From Paraburkholderia susongensis (GTDB lineage: Bacteria; Pseudomonadota; Gammaproteobacteria; Burkholderiales; Burkholderiaceae), in assembly GCF_900177725.1 (NCBI RefSeq), contig NZ_FXAT01000017.1, positions 1-64,000 of the forward strand: a DNA stretch of 64,000 bases, read 5' to 3'. The notes below the pieces were generated by a model. It saw only the letters and a program-made list of their open reading frames with translations. It was not told the DNA's origin and did not search any database. A program made the translations under genes and the position numbers. Below, one piece after another: positions 62,003 to 64,000 of this stretch; the stretch's first letter is position 1, and each line of letters begins with the position of its first letter.

Positions 62003-62036
62003 AGCGCCCGCCCCTGTTGTGCAGGGTACGGGCGCT
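62003..62036 (-). terminator. strong hairpin downstream of ohr
   Basis: AGCGCCCG (62003-62010) pairs with 62029-62036, and CCCTG (62012-62016) with CAGGG (62022-62026) inside it. The minus-strand tail has few T, so a rho-assisted or transcript-protecting role is as likely as intrinsic termination. Confidence 0.45.
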
Positions 62037-62165
62037 GTTCGCGATGGAGCGAGGGTGTCGTGCCGGTGGCGGTTCGTTGGCGGCGTGATCGCTTATGTCG
62101 TTGCCGATGCGGTTATCGGGGCAAAGGCCAACGGGATGTCCGGCGCAACAACCCGCCAACCCAGC

Positions 62166-62585
62166 TTAAACAACGTGCAGACGGACCGCGACGTTGTTGC
62201 GCGTGGCGTTCGAGTACGGGCAGACCTGATGCGCGGCGTCGACCAATTCCTTCGCCGAGTCCGCGGCCAGGCCCGGCAGCGAGATGCGCAGGTCGATGTC
62301 GAGCGCGAAGCCGCCTTTGTCGTTCGGACCGATGCCGACCTCGGCCGAAACCTGCGTGTCGGCCGGCAACACCTGCTTGTGCTGGCCCGCGACGAACTTC
62401 ATTGCGCTCAGGAAACAGGCCGAGTAGCCGGCTGCGAAGAGTTGTTCGGGATTCGTGCCCGCTGCGCCGTTGCCGCCCAGTTCACGCGGCGCGGCCAGCT
62501 TCACGTCCAATGCGTTGTCCGACGATACTGCACGGCCGTCGCGGCCACCGGTGCTCGTTGCGCTTGCTTTGTAGAGGATGTTCAT
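62166..62585 (-). CDS. ohr: organic hydroperoxide resistance protein
   Basis: A 139-residue thiol peroxidase that reduces organic hydroperoxides. Catalytic Cys57 (AAGYSACFLSAMKF) and resolving Cys122 (HQVCPYSNATR) are both in place, with the N-terminal NPEQLFAAGY block. The start at 62585 (MNILYKASATSTGGRDG) fits the family. It lies downstream of ohrR on the same strand with a separate operator. Confidence 0.96.
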   Translation of the reverse strand: MNILYKASATSTGGRDGRAVSSDNALDVKLAAPRELGGNGAAGTNPEQLFAAGYSACFLSAMKFVAGQHKQVLPADTQVSAEVGIGPNDKGGFALDIDLRISLPGLAADSAKELVDAAHQVCPYSNATRNNVAVRLHVV

Positions 62586-62687
62586 GGTGTTGCTCCTTGT
62601 CTGGGTTGTCAGGGGTTGCATACTTGCTGCTTCGTGCTGCTGCCGGTCTGGCAAGGTGCTGGCGAAGCGGCATGTCGTTAAGATAGT

Positions 62688-62704
62688 ACACAAATAATTT
62701 GTGT
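62688..62704 (-). promoter_or_regulatory. OhrR operator upstream of ohr
   Basis: ACACAAAT, one base, ATTTGTGT: a perfect 8-1-8 dyad 102 bases before the ohr start and 51 bases after ohrR. AT-rich dyads of this kind are the known OhrR sites; the location fits repression of ohr. Confidence 0.8.
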
Positions 62705-62755
62705 GCAAATCAATTTTTGCATCGTTGCGAGAGCTAGTCTTTTGCAGTTATCGCA

Positions 62756-63208
62756 CTACTGGTCCATGTAGTCGTTGAGCGTTGCGCGCAGGCGTGTCAG
62801 GTCGTCGCGCAGGCGCAGCAGGAAGTCGGGCGTTTGCTGGGTCGCGCAGAGAATTTCGGCGGGCACCTCGCGCGCCTGGCGCTTGAGCGCCTTGCCCGCG
62901 CTGGTGAGGCGGATGTAGACGAGCCGTTCGTCGTCGACGCCGCGCACGCGCTCGACGAGGCCCTGCGCTTCGAGGCGCTTGAGCAGCGGCGTGACTGTCG
63001 CCGGGTCGAGATTCAGGCGCGCGGCCATGTCCTTGACGGCGACGTCGTCGGTCTCCCACAGCACCAGCATCGCCAGATATTGCGGATAGGTAAGCCCGAG
63101 CTTCTCGAGTAGCGGCTTGTACGCTTTCGTCATCGCGAGCGAGGTCGAGTAGAGGGCGAAGCAGAGTTGTTCGTCGAGCGTGAAGGGCAGGGAGGGGCGC
63201 TGGGTCAT
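62756..63208 (-). CDS. ohrR: MarR-family organic peroxide sensor
   Basis: A 150-residue MarR regulator. The redox-sensing cysteine is Cys16 in LDEQLCFALYS, as in OhrR proteins; YPQYLAMLVLWETDDVAVKDMA and LDPATVTPLLKRLEAQGLVER form the winged helix. A C-terminal Cys (EILCATQQ) could form the disulfide of two-Cys OhrR. The start at 63208 (MTQRPSLPFTLDEQ) is chosen over the long upstream open frame, which is repeat sequence. Confidence 0.95.
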   Translation of the reverse strand: MTQRPSLPFTLDEQLCFALYSTSLAMTKAYKPLLEKLGLTYPQYLAMLVLWETDDVAVKDMAARLNLDPATVTPLLKRLEAQGLVERVRGVDDERLVYIRLTSAGKALKRQAREVPAEILCATQQTPDFLLRLRDDLTRLRATLNDYMDQ

Positions 63209-63233
63209 GGTGCTTCTCGAATGGAAGAGCGTA

Positions 63234-63262
63234 CAAATGGATTGCACACAAACCATTTTGCC
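63234..63262 (-). promoter_or_regulatory. possible OhrR operator upstream of ohrR
   Basis: CAAATGG and CCATTTTG flank TTGCACACAAA, an imperfect dyad with an ACACAAA half site like that of the ohr operator. It would fit autoregulation. Confidence 0.4.
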
Positions 63263-63285
63263 GCAAATCGACGCTGACTGGCGAA

Positions 63286-63375
<90 letters not shown>

Positions 63376-63424
63376 TGGGGAGAAGCGCGAAGGCGGGCGA
63401 AAGGGGCCCGGAAAAGCAGCCCGG

Positions 63425-63456
63425 AAAAAGCGCGGGCACCCCGGAGGTGCCCGCGT
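63425..63456 (-). terminator. rho-independent terminator of the right-hand gene
   Basis: CGCGGGCACC (63431-63440) pairs perfectly with 63446-63455. On the minus strand the stem is followed by CTTTTTCC. It serves the gene that ends at 63469. Confidence 0.8.
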
Positions 63457-63468
63457 GTGAACTGTCGA

Positions 63469-64000
63469 TCAGGCCGCGGGCTTGGTCGGCAGATCCGGCG
63501 TTTGCGGCGTCTGCACGCCGAAGCAGCCGCGGTATGTCGCGTAGAACGAGCAGTACAACATGGTCGTGACGATCATCGTGGCGGGCATCAGGACCGCGAA
63601 CGCGAAGTCGGCCGCGCCGAGCGCCTGCATCAGCGCGGACAGCCCGAACGACACCACCGTCGCGACCGCGAACCACAGCGCGCCGAACACGATGAATGCG
63701 CCGCGATTTCGCCAGCAACTGACGACGCTGAAGAACATCGCCTTGACAGGCGGCACGTCATGCCAGGCGGAGAGAATCGGCGAGAACCAGAAGATCATCG
63801 CGACCGGCACATAAAACGCGAGCGCCGTGAGCACCGCGAGCGGGATGTTGCTGTTGGCGATCGTGTCCTGATCCATCGAGGCGTTGCCGAGCATCACCTT
63901 CAGCAGCATGCCGCCGTCGGCGAGCGCGGAACCGGCCAGCACGAGCGCCATCGCGACGACGTATAGCGCACCGAGCACCAGCAGCCGCCGCGTGACCACC
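63469..64000 (-). CDS. BPSS1780-type membrane protein, C-terminal part (runs off window)
   Basis: At least 176 residues; the frame is open to the window edge, so the N-terminus lies outside. Membrane helices: LLVLGALYVVAMALVLAGS, AVLTALAFYVPVAMIFWFSP, RGAFIVFGALWFAVATVV, and FAFAVLMPATMIVTTMLYCS. APILSAWHD-type PILSAWHDVPPVKAMFFS and YRGCFG near the end match the Burkholderia BPSS1780 family of unknown function. Confidence 0.8.
   Translation of the reverse strand, partial: VVTRRLLVLGALYVVAMALVLAGSALADGGMLLKVMLGNASMDQDTIANSNIPLAVLTALAFYVPVAMIFWFSPILSAWHDVPPVKAMFFSVVSCWRNRGAFIVFGALWFAVATVVSFGLSALMQALGAADFAFAVLMPATMIVTTMLYCSFYATYRGCFGVQTPQTPDLPTKPAA

Larger units (their letters stand above)
61729..62165. 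other. tspO-ohr intergenic region
   Basis: 437 bases. The left half is the photolyase remnant. The right half holds a strong imperfect hairpin (62003-62036), then nothing I can name. Confidence 0.6.

Overview
The window is about 64 kb of GC-rich (roughly 65%) DNA with the gene content and order of a Burkholderia/Paraburkholderia replicon. The run gltA, leuC, leuD, leuB, asd, fimV, truA, trpF, trpB, a DNA methyltransferase, trpA, accD, folC, dedD, cvpA, purF, metZ is the arrangement I know from the second chromosome of these beta-proteobacteria. Genus assignment is inference from gene order and protein style, not from a database search.

Positions 1-20.3 kb hold plus-strand housekeeping biosynthesis: the 3' end of citrate synthase, leucine synthesis with an entericidin-like lipoprotein between leuC and leuD, aspartate-semialdehyde dehydrogenase, a FimV-type polar hub protein, tRNA pseudouridine synthase, tryptophan synthesis interrupted by an orphan adenine methyltransferase, malonyl-CoA synthesis, folylpolyglutamate synthesis, and the first step of purine synthesis. 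Two RNA control elements stand out. Upstream of asd is a short ORF rich in Thr, Ile and Lys codons followed by a terminator-like hairpin, which looks like a leader-peptide attenuator. Upstream of metZ is a SAM-II-like riboswitch followed by an intrinsic terminator.

Positions 20.4-24.1 kb carry an AraC-type regulator, an FKBP isomerase, a histidine kinase-like protein with a degenerate ATPase domain, and a CNNM/CBS membrane protein. From 42.7 down to 24.1 kb, on the minus strand, runs a seven-gene alpha-glucan/trehalose cluster: glgE, treS-maltokinase fusion, glgB, glgX, treZ, malQ, treY. Together these can turn trehalose into branched glucan through maltose 1-phosphate and turn glucan back into trehalose. 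GlgE is about 450 residues longer than usual because of an N-terminal amylase-like domain that has lost catalytic residues.

Positions 43.3-48.1 kb hold a DUF1345 membrane protein and a three-subunit periplasmic sugar/alcohol dehydrogenase (gamma subunit, GMC flavoprotein, triheme cytochrome c). From 48.3 to 55 kb is accessory material: a PPP-family phosphatase, an Xre/RES toxin-antitoxin pair, an exported Ala/Lys-rich protein, a LysR regulator divergent from a tautomerase, the dmeR-dmeF Ni/Co efflux pair with a clear operator dyad and lower GC, and a small exported protein.

Positions 55.2-58.4 kb carry molybdate control and uptake (modE, modABC, with a ModE-type operator before modA). The rest holds a PAP2-like protein, a polyhydroxyalkanoate depolymerase-family esterase, a DUF3563 protein, a TspO homologue, a frameshifted remnant of a DNA photolyase gene, the ohr/ohrR peroxide defence pair with a perfect operator dyad, a 15-unit hexanucleotide repeat, and the end of a BPSS1780-type membrane protein that runs off the right edge. 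I found no rRNA, tRNA, CRISPR array, insertion sequence or prophage.
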